IMG/VR virus record: IMGVR_UViG_3300015171_000005
Span: 1-59,504 of that record
Source: a virus
Strand: one strand, 5' to 3'
DNA length: 59,504 nt
Part shown: piece after piece, positions 39,745-47,356 of the stretch
How the letters are laid out: every line of letters starts with the position of its first letter
How positions within the stretch are numbered: the first letter of the stretch is position 1
Program-made: the position numbers and the translations under genes
Notes under the pieces: model-generated
Told to the model about the DNA's origin: nothing
Database searches by the model: none
What the model saw: only the letters and a program-made list of their open reading frames with translations

Positions 39745-40185
39745 ATGACTCCTGAAGAGCGCAAAAAATTGCGCAACGCCGCAGTGCGTCGATACGAAAA
39801 GCGCAACCCGGATAAAAAGAAAGCATGGGCGCGTAAGACGTATTTGAATCGATCAGCAGAAGAAAGGCAGAAGCAGGCTGATCAGAACTTGAACGCCGCG
39901 CGGGCAATGCGCCAAATGCTTTTGAAAGCCATGGGCGGCAAGTGTGTGCGCTGTGGTTTCGATGATTGGCGCGCCCTTCAGGCTGACCACATACATGGCG
40001 GTGGCGGTAAAGAACGCGCAGTAGTCACGAACCGGAACGCGTACTACAAAACCATTCTGGCGAACCCGGATAAATATCAGTTGCTCTGCGCAAATTGCAA
40101 TTGGATCAAGCGGTATGAAAAAGAAGAATACCGCTGGAACGTGATCCCGCGCCTGACCACCGCCAGCACGATCACGGAGGATTAA
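39745..40185 (+). CDS. HNH homing endonuclease inserted into the 3' end of a virion gene
   Basis: The 146-residue protein has a basic N-terminal helix region (TPEERKKLRNAAVRRYEKR), then CVRCGFDDWRALQADHIHGGG and LLCANCNWIKR, a clear HNH/zinc pattern. The SD GGAGG is formed by the end of the upstream gene. Its own last 15 residues, NVIPRLTTASTITED, are those of the virion protein and carry the phage's GC-rich codons. So the ancestral 3' end of the target gene now forms the end of the nuclease gene. Confidence 0.88.
   Translation: MTPEERKKLRNAAVRRYEKRNPDKKKAWARKTYLNRSAEERQKQADQNLNAARAMRQMLLKAMGGKCVRCGFDDWRALQADHIHGGGGKERAVVTNRNAYYKTILANPDKYQLLCANCNWIKRYEKEEYRWNVIPRLTTASTITED
40138..40185 (+). 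repeat. ancestral 3' end of the virion gene, copy 2
   Basis: This copy uses GC-rich codons like the rest of the operon and is followed at normal spacing by the next structural gene (ATG 40190), so it is probably the original 3' end. It is now fused in frame to the HNH gene. The insert between the two copies is 442 bp, counted from the start of one copy to the start of the other. Confidence 0.8.
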
Positions 40186-40189
40186 GCGA

Positions 40190-40462
40190 ATGCCGAATCC
40201 CAACGAACAGGCAGTAGGGCTAGCAGCCGGGTTAACGGGCCTGAAGGCCCGGATGCTCGAAGTCACGCAGCAAGTGGCTGGCCAAGCGGTCACGTCAGAA
40301 ATGCAAGTGGTGTGTATTTCTGACGCAGCAGGCAACATCGTTGGTGTTTTTCCAGACCCTGCGGTACAGCAGGGCATGCTTCAGGAATTACGTGCGATAC
40401 GCGGTCTTCTTGCTCGCAGGAACGGCGAACTCGATCTCAGTGGCGATATCATTCAACCTTAA
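40190..40462 (+). CDS. small virion-operon protein, 90 aa
   Basis: GGAGG lies within the end of the preceding gene. The protein begins MPNPNEQAVGLAAGLTGL, with a short helical region and a beta turn (MQVVCISDAAGNIVGVFP), ending in a helical ELRAIRGLLARRNGEL. Similar small proteins precede tail genes in other phages. Function unknown. Confidence 0.7.
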   Translation: MPNPNEQAVGLAAGLTGLKARMLEVTQQVAGQAVTSEMQVVCISDAAGNIVGVFPDPAVQQGMLQELRAIRGLLARRNGELDLSGDIIQP

Positions 40463-40474
40463 AGGAGAAATAAA

Positions 40475-41227
40475 ATGCCGTCCCCCGCAGCACTCATTCG
40501 TGGTCTCGTATCCCGCGTCCTGCCCCAACTTTCGCCTGACGGTACCGACAGTGAAAAAGCATTTCGCTTGGGTCGTGATGGCTCCGTCTTCACTACCTTC
40601 GCACACAGCACCAAGCACCCGCAAGCGCATGAAGGGGCGTACTTTGCAATAGGCAACCCCACCGAAGGTACGGGTGTCGCAGGGGGTATCACGTCGGCCT
40701 TCACCAACACCGTCGCTGCGTTCGCCATCTTCAACAACAACGATGCGAACAACCCGGTGTCGCGTTCCATCGACATCGATTTCTTGAAGCTGCTGTATAC
40801 GGTGGCTCCAGCGACGGCGTCGGCCATGCGCTACGCGATTGCAATCGATGACATCGCACGCACGCCTTCGGCTGGTTTCGCCAAGCTGACGGGATCAGCG
40901 GGGGTGAGTGCAGCAAACCCGGTGGGCCAAGTCATCAACCTCTCCGGTGCCATCGCTTATGCCTTCACGGGCGGTGTGCTCATGACGGTTCCGGCCCCCG
41001 GCCCCGCTGTGCGTTACGTGGCGCGTGGTGGTATCGCTGGTCTTCCGGTCGTGGGTACTGAACATCTGATCCGCTTCGGCGCAGACGGTGCCAACTCCGC
41101 ACAGGGAACCATCGATGCTCCGGTATCGATCGCGCCCGGTAAATGGTGCGTCGTGCATATCTGGTGGCCGGGCAACGCCACCACGGGACCGAGCGCCGAA
41201 TACTCGCTGGGCCTGATCGAGAAGTAA
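40475..41227 (+). CDS. virion structural protein, 250 aa
   Basis: AAAGGAG precedes the ATG. The sequence is beta-rich with many Ala/Gly/Thr (FTNTVAAFAIFNNNDANN, MRYAIAIDDIARTPSAGF, APGKWCVVHIWWPGNATT) and lacks Cys-based motifs and membrane segments. It resembles phage tail or minor head proteins of about 250 residues. The assignment to the virion is by context. Confidence 0.7.
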   Translation: MPSPAALIRGLVSRVLPQLSPDGTDSEKAFRLGRDGSVFTTFAHSTKHPQAHEGAYFAIGNPTEGTGVAGGITSAFTNTVAAFAIFNNNDANNPVSRSIDIDFLKLLYTVAPATASAMRYAIAIDDIARTPSAGFAKLTGSAGVSAANPVGQVINLSGAIAYAFTGGVLMTVPAPGPAVRYVARGGIAGLPVVGTEHLIRFGADGANSAQGTIDAPVSIAPGKWCVVHIWWPGNATTGPSAEYSLGLIEK

Positions 41228-41228
41228 C

Positions 41229-42299
41229 ATGCTGATCGTTCTACAGCAGCCTTACCCCCTCTCGGGGGTAGGGTCGTCTGATGGCGTGGCGACGGTCCCC
41301 GGCGTCGGCGCTGCGCTCTGGGCGATCACCGCCATATCAACAGGTGTCGGCGCTGCCAGTGGCACGGGCAACGCGGTGTGGGCCGTTGCAGGAAGCTCTA
41401 CGGGGCTGGCGACGGTCCCCGGCGTCGGCGCTGCGCTCTGGGCGATCACGGGTAGTTCCGCTGGTGTTGCTACAGCCCCAGCAGCGGGGGCTGCGCTCTG
41501 GGCCGTCGCAGGAAGCGCCGCTGGGGTGGGAGCGGCTCCTGCGATGGGGAACGCGCTCTGGGCCGTCGCAGGAAGCTCGGCGGGCGTGGCATCGGCCAGC
41601 AGCGTGGGCGACGCGCTCTGGGCCGTCTCGGGAGCGGCTGCGGGCGTGGGTGCCGCCAGCGGTACCGGCGTGGCCCTCACCTTGGCCGCAGGCACCAGCA
41701 CCGGGGTGGCAACGGCCCCAAGCGTCGGAGATGCGATCTGGGCGGTCGTAGGTAGCTCGGCAGGCGCATCCACCGCTCCGGGCGTCGGGGCCGACGCTGC
41801 CGCGCCCAGCGCCGCCGTAGGTACGTCGGCAGGTGTAGCGGCGGCTCCTGCGGTCGGAGCGGCCCTCTGGGCGATCACAGGAGCGTCGGCTGGTCTCGGG
41901 GTAGCCACGGCCACCGGCAACGCGCTGTGGGCTGCTACAGGGCAATCCGCAGGGGTGGCTGGCGGGCAGGCGGTGGGGGCTGCGATCCTCCCGAGCGTTG
42001 GATCAGCCAGTGGAACAGGAGTGGCGGCAGCGGTCGGGATGGACGGCAACGTGGCTACGGTCGTCGCGGCTGCGGGGACGGCAGCGGGCACCAGTGATGC
42101 GCCCGGCGTAGGTTTCGCCGTCACCAAGACCACAGGTGGCACCGCGTACCAGCGAGCGGTCCAGAAGGCGCTCGACGAATACCCGCTGCCGGTGGCGGCT
42201 GACAGAAATGACAACCAGAACGATGTCGTACTCGCGTGCGTGCACGCATTCTTGAAGATCAAAGGAAAACGCCATGAGCATCGGAGATTGTCTCGCTAA
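41229..42299 (+). CDS. repeat protein of 20-residue Gly/Ala/Val units, 356 aa
   Basis: About 13 tandem units of roughly 20 residues span residues 15-290, each like GVATVPGVGAALWAITGSSA. At DNA level, 43 bp at 41287-41329 recur exactly at 41407-41449. Most units contain one Trp at a fixed place, suggesting stacked beta or solenoid structure. The last about 60 residues (TAYQRAVQKALDEYPLP) form a normal helical domain. It is probably a structural or adhesive virion protein. No family is recognised. Confidence 0.75.
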   Translation: MLIVLQQPYPLSGVGSSDGVATVPGVGAALWAITAISTGVGAASGTGNAVWAVAGSSTGLATVPGVGAALWAITGSSAGVATAPAAGAALWAVAGSAAGVGAAPAMGNALWAVAGSSAGVASASSVGDALWAVSGAAAGVGAASGTGVALTLAAGTSTGVATAPSVGDAIWAVVGSSAGASTAPGVGADAAAPSAAVGTSAGVAAAPAVGAALWAITGASAGLGVATATGNALWAATGQSAGVAGGQAVGAAILPSVGSASGTGVAAAVGMDGNVATVVAAAGTAAGTSDAPGVGFAVTKTTGGTAYQRAVQKALDEYPLPVAADRNDNQNDVVLACVHAFLKIKGKRHEHRRLSR

Positions 42300-45200
42300 A
42301 GTCGGTGTGGACCCCAAGCACGAGGAAGCGATCCTTCGTGGGGTAGACGATCTCGTCACCAAGAAGCGCATGAGCGAAGCGGGCGCCGCCGAGCGCGTGC
42401 TGAAGCGCGAGATCGCCGCCGTGGAAGCCGAGCACGCGGACATCGTGAAGCAGATCGAAGCTCAGATACCCAAGAACAAAGCCAATCCCGAAGACCGGGG
42501 TGCTGCCGACCACGTGGCGCTTGCCAACCACATCGTCGAGCACGGGCCGATCGATACCGCGCCGAAGCGCGAAGTCACTCCACCCAAGCAGGAAGCGCCG
42601 ATCCAAGCCAAGGAGCCCACCGAGCACGTGGCCGCGCGCGAAGCCACGGTGCAGGACGCTGCCAAGGACATCATCATCAATAGCCCTGCTTCCGGCCAGC
42701 ACATCGACAAAGCCATCAAAGCGGGCCCGAAGGACGCACGCACGCTGGTGGACGCCATCAACGCGGCGATGAAGAAGAACAAGGACCGCGTGCAGACCAT
42801 GACGGCCAACGCCGCCATCGACCGGTTGAACAAGGGCATCGGAGAGAAGCTCCGCGACAACCCCGACATGCAGTACAGCATGATGCGCGAGCACACCAAG
42901 GATGAACGTCGTGCTGGCCCCGAACACATGGTGAGCGAAGCCGACATCAAGCATGTCGAGAAGTACATCAATGACGCCTTCGGCGGGAAGATCAAGGTGG
43001 CATGGTCCGACACCATGCACGCGGGCGACTTCACGCACACGCCGGGCGACAAGAAGAACGGCATCGATCCGATCTATGCGCTGCGCGTTTCCGTGCACGC
43101 GCTCGACCCGCAGGGAACCGCGTATCACGAGAGCCTGCATGCGCTCTTTGCCCACCTTCGTGAACAAGGCAACAAGGACGTAATCAAGGTGCTGGCGCGT
43201 GCGGCTGAGACCGCCCCGGTGCTGAACCAGTTGAAGAAGCTCCTGAAAGACGAGCCCGAAGCTCTCAAGCAACTGGACAACCGCGAAGAGCGGATCGCTT
43301 ACATGTACCAGTTCTACGCGCAGGAGAAGCTGACACTCGGCACCGACACCCGCAACGTATTCGGGAAGATCAAGGACTTCCTCTACAAAGTGATGGGCAT
43401 GTGGACCAATGACGAGCGCGCGATGCACATCATGGATTACTTCGGCCAAGGAGAATTCGCCAAGAACATCGGCGACCGGGAAGCCACTACCAAGGCGTTG
43501 ATCGAAACACATACCAACAAGACGATCGAATACGCCAAGAACGCACTGCAACCGTTCGTGCATCTTGAGCGCGCGGTGCTCTCCACCGGGGCCGCGCGGC
43601 TGCGCAATTCGGGCCTGCCGTCGTTGATGGAACTCGCGGATCACATCCAGCCCGCGCTCGCGGGCGACGCCACCAACCCCGGCTTCATCCAGAGTGTCAA
43701 CAATGAGCGCATGCAGCGCATGAATACGTGGGTGCAGAAGCTGAAGGGTATTTCCGCCGACGAAATCCACGCGGCGGGCGAAGCGATGCGCCGGGGCGAG
43801 AAGGGAGCCAATGCCCGCGAGCAACAAGTCATCGACGCCACGCAGAAGCACTTGCGTGAGATGCTCGGCTACATGAAAACCGCAGGGGTCGATGTCGGCG
43901 ATCGCGGCCCGGACTATTTCCCGCGTGTGTGGAACCCGGAGTTCATCTCGAAGAATCAGGACGCCTTCAAGGCGATGATGGCGAAGTACGAGACCAGCGG
44001 CAAGTTCAAGGGCAACGTACAGGATGTCATGAACAAGCTCATGGCCCGCGACGGCATGGAGCAGGGTGTGGTCGTGGACATGCCCGGCATGCAGCACGTA
44101 AAAAGCCGCGTGCTGGACTTCATCACCGCCGAAGATGCCGCGCCGTTTCTGGAAAAGAACCTCTTCCAGACCGTCAAGAGCTACACCGATCAAGCCGCGC
44201 GGCGCGCGGAATGGGCCAAGCGCTTCGGCGACGATGGCAAGGGCATGCGGAAGCTCATCGATCGCGCCAAGGCAGATGGAGCCGCGCCGGAAGAACTCGA
44301 CATGGCGCAGGACTTCATTCGCGGCATCGACGGGACTCTCGGCGACAACGTGAATCCGATCGCCCGCAGGCTCATGGGCAACATGATCGTCTACCAGAAC
44401 GTGCGCCTATTGCCGCTCATGATCTTCTCTTCCCTTATCGATCCGGGCGGGATCATGGTGCGCGGTGGCACGATGGGCGACGCCTTCAAGGCGTTCAAGC
44501 GCGGCGTCATGGAGATTCCGCGCGGCTTCAAGAAGAACGCCGAGAGGGACGAGTGGTACCAGTTGGCGCAGGACATGGGCACCATCGACGACACGACGCT
44601 GGTGCATGCGCTGGGTAGCGCCTACACGCAGGGCATGGTCTCGGAGACCGCTCGCAAGGTGAACGATACGTTCTTCAAATACAACTTGGGCGAGCAGTTC
44701 AATACATCGATGCGCGTGTCTGCCACGGAAGCCGCCAGCAGGTTCTTGGCGCGTCATGCCGATGGCAAGAATAGCGAGCACTCGGAGCGTTGGCTGGCCG
44801 AGCTTGGGCTGAAGCCCAACGAAGTGATTGTGAAAGACGGTCATCCGTTGGTGCGCCAAGCCGAATTCATGGCGCATGGCATGGGTGAAGAAGAAGCCGC
44901 TAGCGCGTCGAACAAGATGCGCGGAGCGCTGAACCGCTGGGTGGATGGAGCCATTCTTCGGCCCAACGCCGCCGACAAGCCGATCTGGATGAACGACGCG
45001 CGCTTCGTCCTCTTTGCGCATCTCAAACAGTTCACTTACGCTTTCCAGAACACGATCTTGAAGCGCGTCTGGAACGAAGCCGAGTACGGCAACTACGCCC
45101 CGGCTGCGGCGCTGGCGAGCTACGTGCCGGTGATGATGGCTGCGGACTTCATGAAGGGCTTCATCCAAGGCGGTGGCCAGCAACCTACGTGGAAAGAAAA

Positions 45201-45474
45201 CTGGGGTGCCAGCGACTATGTCGGTAGCGGCATCCAGCGCGCGGGGCTTCTTGGCGTGGGCCAGTACGGGTCGGACATCATCAAGGACATCCGGCAGGGT
45301 GGGGCTGGCATCAACGCGGTGCTGGGGCCCACGTTCGAGCAGGGGCTCGAAGGGTTGAAGACCTTGGCCGGGCATGAGATGTTCAAAACGTTTGCCATGC
45401 ACTCGTTGCCTGCGAACGCGCTATACTCCCACGCGTTTCATGAGGCATCGACCGATCCGAACTTTTCCGAATAG
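42274..45474 (+). CDS. giant virion protein with HExxH protease-like motif, 1066 aa
   Basis: AAAGGAAAACGCC precedes the ATG, which lies 26 nt inside the previous gene. The N-terminal about 200 residues are charged and helical. Residues near 285-298 contain GTAYHESLHALFAHL, an HExxH zinc metalloprotease motif, preceded by a beta segment (YALRVSVHALDPQ). The remaining about 750 residues are helical, with a hydrophobic stretch around NMIVYQNVRLLPLMIFSS. This fits a virion protein injected with the DNA. A protease role is inference. Confidence 0.75.
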   Translation: MSIGDCLAKVGVDPKHEEAILRGVDDLVTKKRMSEAGAAERVLKREIAAVEAEHADIVKQIEAQIPKNKANPEDRGAADHVALANHIVEHGPIDTAPKREVTPPKQEAPIQAKEPTEHVAAREATVQDAAKDIIINSPASGQHIDKAIKAGPKDARTLVDAINAAMKKNKDRVQTMTANAAIDRLNKGIGEKLRDNPDMQYSMMREHTKDERRAGPEHMVSEADIKHVEKYINDAFGGKIKVAWSDTMHAGDFTHTPGDKKNGIDPIYALRVSVHALDPQGTAYHESLHALFAHLREQGNKDVIKVLARAAETAPVLNQLKKLLKDEPEALKQLDNREERIAYMYQFYAQEKLTLGTDTRNVFGKIKDFLYKVMGMWTNDERAMHIMDYFGQGEFAKNIGDREATTKALIETHTNKTIEYAKNALQPFVHLERAVLSTGAARLRNSGLPSLMELADHIQPALAGDATNPGFIQSVNNERMQRMNTWVQKLKGISADEIHAAGEAMRRGEKGANAREQQVIDATQKHLREMLGYMKTAGVDVGDRGPDYFPRVWNPEFISKNQDAFKAMMAKYETSGKFKGNVQDVMNKLMARDGMEQGVVVDMPGMQHVKSRVLDFITAEDAAPFLEKNLFQTVKSYTDQAARRAEWAKRFGDDGKGMRKLIDRAKADGAAPEELDMAQDFIRGIDGTLGDNVNPIARRLMGNMIVYQNVRLLPLMIFSSLIDPGGIMVRGGTMGDAFKAFKRGVMEIPRGFKKNAERDEWYQLAQDMGTIDDTTLVHALGSAYTQGMVSETARKVNDTFFKYNLGEQFNTSMRVSATEAASRFLARHADGKNSEHSERWLAELGLKPNEVIVKDGHPLVRQAEFMAHGMGEEEAASASNKMRGALNRWVDGAILRPNAADKPIWMNDARFVLFAHLKQFTYAFQNTILKRVWNEAEYGNYAPAAALASYVPVMMAADFMKGFIQGGGQQPTWKENWGASDYVGSGIQRAGLLGVGQYGSDIIKDIRQGGAGINAVLGPTFEQGLEGLKTLAGHEMFKTFAMHSLPANALYSHAFHEASTDPNFSE

Positions 45475-45483
45475 GAGACAACA

Positions 45484-45720
45484 ATGCACTACAAGAACGG
45501 GCGTGAAGCAAAGAACGGCGACAAAGTGATGGTGATCCCCGGCTACGGCGCGCCGTATGTCGGTATCCTGCACAACGCCGTCGCGGGCAACGACTACTGC
45601 AACGGCATGGTCGCGCCGATTCTTCCGCAGGGCGTCGTGAACCTGAAGGAAGTCCTGCACTTGGACGATGTTCTCAAAGCGCTGCCCGCCGACGTACCCG
45701 ACAGTTCGCAGGTAGGCTAA
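45484..45720 (+). CDS. small protein at the end of the late operon, 78 aa
   Basis: ATAGGAGAC precedes the ATG. The protein begins MHYKNGREAKNGDKVMV, with a central beta domain (GAPYVGILHNAVAGNDYCNG) that resembles small SH3-like or KOW-like folds found in phages. The C-terminal part is helical. It is the last gene of the rightward block. Function unknown. Confidence 0.7.
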   Translation: MHYKNGREAKNGDKVMVIPGYGAPYVGILHNAVAGNDYCNGMVAPILPQGVVNLKEVLHLDDVLKALPADVPDSSQVG

Positions 45721-45728
45721 CGCATGTG

Positions 45729-45749
45729 ACAGAGTTCGGCGCACTCTGT
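45729..45749. repeat. 7-bp stem before the bidirectional terminator
   Basis: ACAGAGT (45729-45735) and ACTCTGT (45743-45749) pair around a 7-nt loop. It lies just after the last rightward gene and before the strong terminator, so it may protect the 3' end of the late mRNA or aid termination. Confidence 0.55.
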
Positions 45750-45763
45750 TAAAGGGAGAAAAG

Positions 45764-45789
45764 AAAAACGGGGCCTAGGCCCCGTTTTT
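45764..45789. terminator. bidirectional intrinsic terminator between converging blocks
   Basis: AAAAACGGGGCC TAGGCCCCGTTTTT is a perfect 26-bp palindrome with A-run and T-run at the ends, so it works in both directions. It separates the late rightward genes from the leftward early genes, and its first part lies just beyond the stop of the minus-strand gene ending at 45775. Confidence 0.93.
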
Positions 45790-46224
45790 ATTGTGGTGGT
45801 CCCTCATGCATGACTTTGTTCTGTCTTCAGAATGTGCTCCACCGCTGACTTTTTGCAGCACGAGAATCTTGGCGATCGCACCAATCAAGTCAGTGCCTTC
45901 AGGCACGAGGTAGTAGCTTTCTCCTTGATGCGTCCCTTCAATGCGATTAAAGGACAACACTGACGGCTTGCGATACTTGATGATCTTGCCGTTTTCGGCG
46001 TCGATGATCGTGAACTGTTGGCCACCTTCGAGCGTGTCGCGCTTGATGGCGTTCTCGGCTGCATCTGCGCCGAAAAAAGGCTCGTCCGCTTTTGGTTTCT
46101 TGGAGAACAGGATGTCCCAGAAGCTACGTCGAGCTAACGCTCGATGCGCACTATCCCGATAGTTGGGACCAGCTTCCACGGCAGCGCCGTAGAAGCGCGC
46201 GTCTTTGCCTTCGCTCTGGCTCAT
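45775..46224 (-). CDS. hypothetical protein, 149 aa, last gene of the leftward block
   Basis: The ATG at 46222-46224 overlaps the preceding stop as ATGA. The protein begins MSQSEGKDARFYGAAVEAG; the middle holds a beta-rich piece (QFTIIDAENGKIIKYRKPS) and the tail is His/Asn-rich. The 3' end runs into the terminator palindrome, so the last residues depend on the stop at 45775. No family is recognised. Confidence 0.7.
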   Translation of the reverse strand: MSQSEGKDARFYGAAVEAGPNYRDSAHRALARRSFWDILFSKKPKADEPFFGADAAENAIKRDTLEGGQQFTIIDAENGKIIKYRKPSVLSFNRIEGTHQGESYYLVPEGTDLIGAIAKILVLQKVSGGAHSEDRTKSCMRDHHNKNGA

Positions 46225-46544
46225 TGCGCTTCGACCGGATCGTGCCCAACGATCTCGATGGCGTGCGGCGCGTAAGTGACTTCGACGGTCTTGTACTTCT
46301 TGCCGAAGGTGTTGAAGATATGCCTGCCTTCGATATGGATCGCGGGCTGCTTGCCGATCTTGCGCACCTTGCCGTTCTCTGGCACGACGCGCGTGTCGTT
46401 CATGAGCGTGAGGCGCTCTTCGTTCCAGAGTTGCAGGTACTGATTGCCCGCTTGGAATCCGGCTTGGGTAAGGCGCGGGCCTTCGAGCCACAGGTGATGG
46501 CGCTCGGCACCTTTAGACGCGAACAGCTTGACGATCTGCTTCAT
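46221..46544 (-). CDS. small protein with duplicated SymE/AbrB-like strand pattern, 107 aa
   Basis: The first half, HHLWLEGPRLTQAGFQAGNQ, has the spacing of SymE-like (AbrB superfamily) domains, I-x-G-x-x-L-x-x-AGF-x-x-G. The second half, AIHIEGRHIFNTFGKKYK, repeats the pattern more weakly. AGGAACC precedes the ATG. SymE-type domains bind nucleic acid or act as toxins, but this link is a resemblance only. It overlaps neighbours at both ends. Confidence 0.65.
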   Translation of the reverse strand: MKQIVKLFASKGAERHHLWLEGPRLTQAGFQAGNQYLQLWNEERLTLMNDTRVVPENGKVRKIGKQPAIHIEGRHIFNTFGKKYKTVEVTYAPHAIEIVGHDPVEAQ

Positions 46545-46833
46545 GGTTCCTCCAGTGTTGAAACGGTTTCATTGCGATTTCTGCCCCTGTGCGCATCAGG
46601 GATTGCTTGATGAGCACTTCCATCTTTTCGTCGGTGATGACAGGCCAAGAGCGTATGCCCATCTCGGTCATGTGGCGACCCGTGGTGGGCCCCCATGTAT
46701 TTTCCAGTCGCCTGCCGCCTTCTTCGGTGGTGATGGCGATGATCGTATTGTACGAGATGTAGAACACCGTCGTGCCGATCCACAGCTTGTAGCACTCGGT
46801 CCTGCGGTGAGAACCTTTGCAGATCTTGATCAT
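46513..46833 (-). CDS. conserved small phage protein, 106 aa
   Basis: It begins MIKICKGSHRRTECYKLW and contains TTVFYISYNTIIAITTEEG and LENTWGPTTGRHMTEMG, a pattern seen in many phage early regions; no function is known. It overlaps the next gene by 32 nt. The upstream gene's stop overlaps its start as ATGA. Confidence 0.75.
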   Translation of the reverse strand: MIKICKGSHRRTECYKLWIGTTVFYISYNTIIAITTEEGGRRLENTWGPTTGRHMTEMGIRSWPVITDEKMEVLIKQSLMRTGAEIAMKPFQHWRNHEADRQAVRV

Positions 46834-47030
46834 CTTTTCCTCTTGATAAGCAAACTAGGATGTTTAACGCGCACTTCGACGTAACCAGAAGGCGGGTCAT
46901 GTTGAATCGTGAATGAATCCACATCTGCGTCTTCGATTTCGCTATCTGTCAACGACAAAATCAGGCAGCGGTCGCCGCCCATAAGGGTTCGTGCTTTACA
47001 CAAAACTGTAATGGCTTCGTTGATTGTCAT
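46830..47030 (-). CDS. small hypothetical protein, 66 aa
   Basis: Coupled by ATGA to its downstream neighbour. The protein begins MTINEAITVLCKARTLMGG and has an acidic middle (DSEIEDADVDSF) followed by a basic tail. Its start overlaps the end of the upstream gene when that gene is read with a -1 shift, which is unusual and supports the shift. Function unknown. Confidence 0.75.
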   Translation of the reverse strand: MTINEAITVLCKARTLMGGDRCLILSLTDSEIEDADVDSFTIQHDPPSGYVEVRVKHPSLLIKRKR

Positions 47031-47235
47031 CTTTTCTCCAAGGCCCGCCTGACATCGGCTTGCCAGTTTTTTTTAATGCACGGCGATCGGTATTTCGGCT
47101 GGGATCGCCCGCGAAGATAATGACCTTTCGCTTGTCCGGGGTCGTGACGGCGATGCGTAGGTGCGCAGAAGCCGCGATACGCACGTCGTCGATGGTGCCG
47201 CCTAAGCTCTCGATGTACTCGCGGAAGAAGCGCAT
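46996..47235 (-). CDS. small DNA-binding-like protein with probable -1 frameshift
   Basis: The 79-residue frame begins MRFFREYIESLGGTID and contains RIAVTTPDKRKVIIFAGDPS, then RRALKK. At 47067-47074 (an A8 tract on the coding strand) the natural continuation is in the -1 frame: NWQADVRRALEKR, ending at a TGA (47027-47029) that overlaps the next start as ATGA. In the zero frame the tail instead runs KTGKPMSGGPW through the start of the next gene. The A8 tract is a slippery site or a lost base. Confidence 0.65.
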   Translation of the reverse strand: MRFFREYIESLGGTIDDVRIAASAHLRIAVTTPDKRKVIIFAGDPSRNTDRRALKKTGKPMSGGPWRKDDNQRSHYSFV

Positions 47236-47245
47236 GTCCTGTGTT

Positions 47246-47356
47246 TCATCTAGGAGCCCCTAAATAAATCCAGAATATGAACAAGCCGAGCACGTAGCTG
47301 ATGCACACAGCAAAGAAGGTGAAACAAGCGGCTTTCCAATAGGAATCGAATTTCAT
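47246..47356 (-). CDS. small single-span membrane protein, 36 aa
   Basis: A short frame starts at ATG 47354-47356, overlapping the previous stop as ATGA. The protein reads MKFDSYWKAACFTFFAV and onward as one hydrophobic segment to about residue 30, then ends GAPR. Its SD lies inside the upstream gene. Short early membrane proteins are typical of phage host take-over regions, but no function can be assigned. Confidence 0.65.
   Translation of the reverse strand: MKFDSYWKAACFTFFAVCISYVLGLFIFWIYLGAPR

Noticed and set aside
41229-42299. CRISPR array or DNA-level satellite in the repeat protein gene
   Set aside because: The repeats are in-frame coding units of about 60 nt with protein-level conservation, not fixed repeats with unique spacers.
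42259-44193. 644-codon minus-strand frame opposite the HExxH protein
   Set aside because: Same reasoning: an antisense artefact of GC-rich codon use in the plus-strand gene.
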